NCBI RefSeq assembly: GCF_030409325.1
Contig: NZ_JAUFPR010000001.1
Span: forward strand, 682,001-746,000
Length of the DNA: 64,000 bases
From: Mucilaginibacter aquaedulcis
GTDB lineage: Bacteria > Bacteroidota > Bacteroidia > Sphingobacteriales > Sphingobacteriaceae
Direction of reading: 5' to 3'
The position numbers were made by a program, and so were the translations under genes. Positions 61,920 through 64,000 of this stretch are shown here, in pieces. How positions within the stretch are numbered: the first letter of the stretch is position 1; each line of letters opens with the position of its first letter. The notes below the pieces were generated by a model. The model was not told where the DNA came from and made no database searches. It was given only the letters and a program-made list of their open reading frames with translations.

Positions 61920-62071
61920 TAAATTGAATTAATGCTCCTTACGGTTTTCGGTATGCTTTCGGGAAATGGTAATAAAAGGCAAAAGCATAACAAACAGGCA
62001 GGTAATGGCCCGTGGGTTATCCTTTTTCTTTGACTACTGCTTCAAAACGCGAAAGCATTGTCTTTTATACA

Positions 62072-62258
62072 TTGGGGCAAGTATCCTGGCTTGTAACATT
62101 GTTGCCGTCCTTCTCATTCTGTTTTGGTTTAGAATAATGGACCTGGTTAATGGCAAACAACTTTGCGTGTTACTTACAGTTGCGCGACAGCCCGTGATTT
62201 ACACACGGTTCCTTTTTAATCCCCGGTTTATTAAGCCGGGAAACCTCATTGCTGAAAA
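62072..62258 (-). promoter_or_regulatory. Cobalamin (B12) riboswitch of metE
   Basis: Reading the minus strand: AGGTTTCCCGGC hairpin, then TTAAAAAGGAACC, GTGTAAATCACGGGCTGTC, GCAACTGTAAGT, and near the 3' end the B12 box AGCCAGGATACTTGCC (about 62076-62092). These blocks are in the order and spacing of the cobalamin aptamer. Beyond it, ATGCTTTCG (about 62058-62050) and CGAAAGCAT (61961-61953) can pair and may form the switch near the AAGGAG. Expected effect: with B12 present, metE is turned off. Ends are approximate. Confidence 0.88.
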
Positions 62259-62331
62259 AAAGTAAAGAACTTTATTGGCGGTAAATATAGGGAATAGATT
62301 TTAGATGTGGAGATTTATAAGGCGCATAGTG

Positions 62332-62487
62332 GACTCACCCTGGCATCGCTACGCTCGCCGTCCCTCTCTTCGCCTGCGGCGGAAAGAGGGAAGTTTAAAT
62401 ATCAGATTAAAAGAGTAGTTTTCCCCAACCCTCTTTGCGGCAAAGCCGGAGAGAGGGTGATCCAGCGAAGCAATGGGCGGGTGAGTC
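62332..62487. repeat. Palindromic intergenic repeat, family A copy 3
   Basis: GACTCACCC (62332-62340) and GGGTGAGTC (62479-62487) ends, with CGCTACGCTCGCCG, CCCTCTCTTCG, and GGAGAGAGGGTGATCCAGCG arms. Confidence 0.85.
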
Positions 62488-62523
62488 TAATCTTGAACTT
62501 TAAAAAAATCAGACTAATCCCAT

Positions 62524-62554
62524 AAAAAAGCCCTCACTTTAAAAGAGAGGGCTT
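62524..62554 (-). terminator. Terminator of the last gene
   Basis: Stem AAGCCCTC (62529-62536) with GAGGGCTT (62547-62554), then T6 on the minus strand; 11 bases after the stop of the gene at 62566. Confidence 0.8.
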
Positions 62555-62565
62555 AATGAGGCTTT

Positions 62566-64000
62566 TTACAACGTTTCCAGATCGCTGCTGTTAATATTCA
62601 GGGCTTCTTTGGCGGCATTATCGCGGTGGTAATAGCCAAACAGCTTTCTATCTTTAATCATATTGGCAACCTCCGGCGGTACATATTCTTCCCAGCCGTC
62701 GGCACCTTGTTTTATCAGTTGCAGCACGTTATCGGTATCAACGTTCAGATTAGCTTCTTTATAATGTCTGATATCTTCAATTTTATTGTTGGTGATCAGG
62801 TAACGATACAGATCTATCAGGTGCGGTGGCGGATAAAACCGCAGGCAGTTCAGGATCACCTCATCGCGCAGGGTTGGATAGATAAACAGTTTTACCTTAC
62901 GGCTAAATAGGGTGGCAAATGATTCAAGGATACCACCTGGAAGATCTTTATAATGCTCTTCCGAAAATATGTATTCCAGATTCGGATAGCCTAAAACCAC
63001 ACCCAGCTTTAACTTGGTGATCTTTGACAGATAAGCTACCAGTTTATAATATTCATGAAAATTGGATATTAATACAGTTTGCCCAAGCGAGCAGAGAATA
63101 TCTACCCGGTCGAGAAAGTCTTTCTCATCTATCTCGGCAGTTGGGTCGGCATTGCGTTCTTTCAGAGCCTGCAGGGTAAGCTCGGTGACCACCTCTACAT
63201 TTTCCTTATCTACATCGGGCTCCTGCAAAAACTGTTTTACCCCGTTGCTGAGCATATCCAGGTGCACATTGATCAGCGGACGGAAACGACCGCGAATAAC
63301 TACGATATGCTTTTTATACAATACTTCTGATGGCTGCAGGTTTTGACCATGCGGACCAAACAGCGCGGCATCCGAAAATCCGTACTTCACCAGGTGAAGA
63401 CTCATTAAACGGTTATCAACCTTTTCAAAATGCGGGCCTTCAAAACGGATCATATCTATCTGGATACGATCTTTCGACAGGTTATCCATCAGCGAAAGCA
63501 GAAACACGGGTGGCACCTCGTTATAATAAAAGCAGGCATACATGAGGTTAACTCCCAATATACCTACGGCCTGCTGCTGCAGGTTATTATCATTGTCAAG
63601 CAGTTTTACGTGAATTACTACATCATGAAAAACGCCGTTAGGTTCCAGCTGAAAGCGTACCCCCATCCAGCCGTGGCCCTCGTTAGTTTTATAATAGTTA
63701 AGCGCCGAAAATGTAGCCGAGAACGCGAAAAACGTAGTGGTGTCGCCCCTGAGCTGTGCCAAACGTTCAATAAGCAGGCCATACTCATGTTCAAGCATTG
63801 ATATTAAACGCTGTTCGCTTACATACCGTTTTACCTGCTGTGCGCCATAAATAGCATCAGAAAAGGTCATATCATAAGCCGACATGGTTTTGGCGATAGT
63901 ACCTGACGATGCACCTGCCTTAAAAAAATTGGCGGCAACATCCTGCCCTGCACCTATTTCGGCAAAGGAGCCATAAATTTTAGGGTCGAGGTTAATAGCA
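62566..64000 (-). CDS. Large conserved cytoplasmic protein of unknown function, N-terminus beyond the window
   Basis: The frame stays open to the window end, so the Met at 63885 is probably internal: upstream codons read INLDPKIYGSFAEIGAGQDV and FFKAGASSGTIAKTMSAYDM, which look conserved. At least 478 residues, no membrane helix or signal seen. Motifs include YDMTFSDAIYGAQ, ATFSALNYYKTNEGHGWMGVRFQ and GYPNLEYIFSEEHYKDLPGGILE. I recall similar proteins in Bacteroidota, cyanobacteria and others without established function, some carrying nicotinate-related annotations that I cannot support from this sequence. Confidence 0.75.
   Translation of the reverse strand, partial: AINLDPKIYGSFAEIGAGQDVAANFFKAGASSGTIAKTMSAYDMTFSDAIYGAQQVKRYVSEQRLISMLEHEYGLLIERLAQLRGDTTTFFAFSATFSALNYYKTNEGHGWMGVRFQLEPNGVFHDVVIHVKLLDNDNNLQQQAVGILGVNLMYACFYYNEVPPVFLLSLMDNLSKDRIQIDMIRFEGPHFEKVDNRLMSLHLVKYGFSDAALFGPHGQNLQPSEVLYKKHIVVIRGRFRPLINVHLDMLSNGVKQFLQEPDVDKENVEVVTELTLQALKERNADPTAEIDEKDFLDRVDILCSLGQTVLISNFHEYYKLVAYLSKITKLKLGVVLGYPNLEYIFSEEHYKDLPGGILESFATLFSRKVKLFIYPTLRDEVILNCLRFYPPPHLIDLYRYLITNNKIEDIRHYKEANLNVDTDNVLQLIKQGADGWEEYVPPEVANMIKDRKLFGYYHRDNAAKEALNINSSDLETL

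Noticed and set aside
61966..62265. 99-codon open frame on the plus strand upstream of metE
   Set aside because: It lies over the cobalamin riboswitch on the other strand, and its composition and lack of domain fit a chance frame.

Overview
The window is chromosomal DNA of a Bacteroidota bacterium, most likely of the family Sphingobacteriaceae (Mucilaginibacter or Pedobacter-like). The evidence is three ECF sigma / FecR anti-sigma / SusC / SusD sets, LytTR response regulators, Bacteroidota-only families (DUF4296, DUF4905), few Shine-Dalgarno sequences, and several exact copies of the Bacteroidota -7 promoter element TAnnTTTG. I see no phage, plasmid, CRISPR or intact insertion sequence.

Layout. 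0-5.5 kb holds two LytTR regulators, small secreted or disordered proteins, and a five-PAS membrane sensor that ends at its HisKA-like helix (no ATPase), followed by a CheY-like receiver. 5.6-12.4 kb is cell-surface-signalling locus 1 (sigma, FecR, SusC, SusD). 12.6-19.6 kb is an accessory stretch: AraC regulator and Bcr/CflA efflux pump, an EgtD-type histidine methyltransferase, small unknown genes, a second AraC regulator and an SDR enzyme. 19.7-26.5 kb is locus 2. 26.6-31.3 kb holds a PiT phosphate transporter with a universal stress protein, a secreted PHP-type phosphoesterase and a secreted NAGPA-type phosphodiester glycosidase. Locus 3 lies next to them on the minus strand (38.7 down to 31.5 kb), which suggests scavenging of a phosphodiester-containing substrate. 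A tRNA-Gln follows.

From 39 kb on the content is mostly housekeeping or metabolic: a uronate pair (KduI and an SDR), Dps, a LysM protein, uridine kinase, the two 3-oxoacid CoA-transferase subunits, an SGNH esterase, MutS2, a YggS-type PLP protein, a GNAT enzyme, aspartate kinase, a YitT protein, a thioesterase, FabH, and MetE under a cobalamin riboswitch. This half carries at least a dozen palindromic intergenic repeats of several families, some nested inside each other and one inside a reading frame. I noticed none in the first 39 kb.

Main observations. (1) At all three FecR-SusC junctions a hairpin plus U-tract terminator faces backwards, opposite to the operon; at locus 1 it is preceded by a complete TTTG-N20-TAnnTTTG promoter. 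This predicts a family of short antisense RNAs over the susC leaders. (2) The phosphoesterase / phosphodiester glycosidase / PiT / SusCD neighbourhood. (3) The catalytic-domain-free PAS-HisKA protein paired with a receiver. (4) The nested and protein-coding palindromic repeats. Assignments come from reading translated sequence and motifs; no database search was run.
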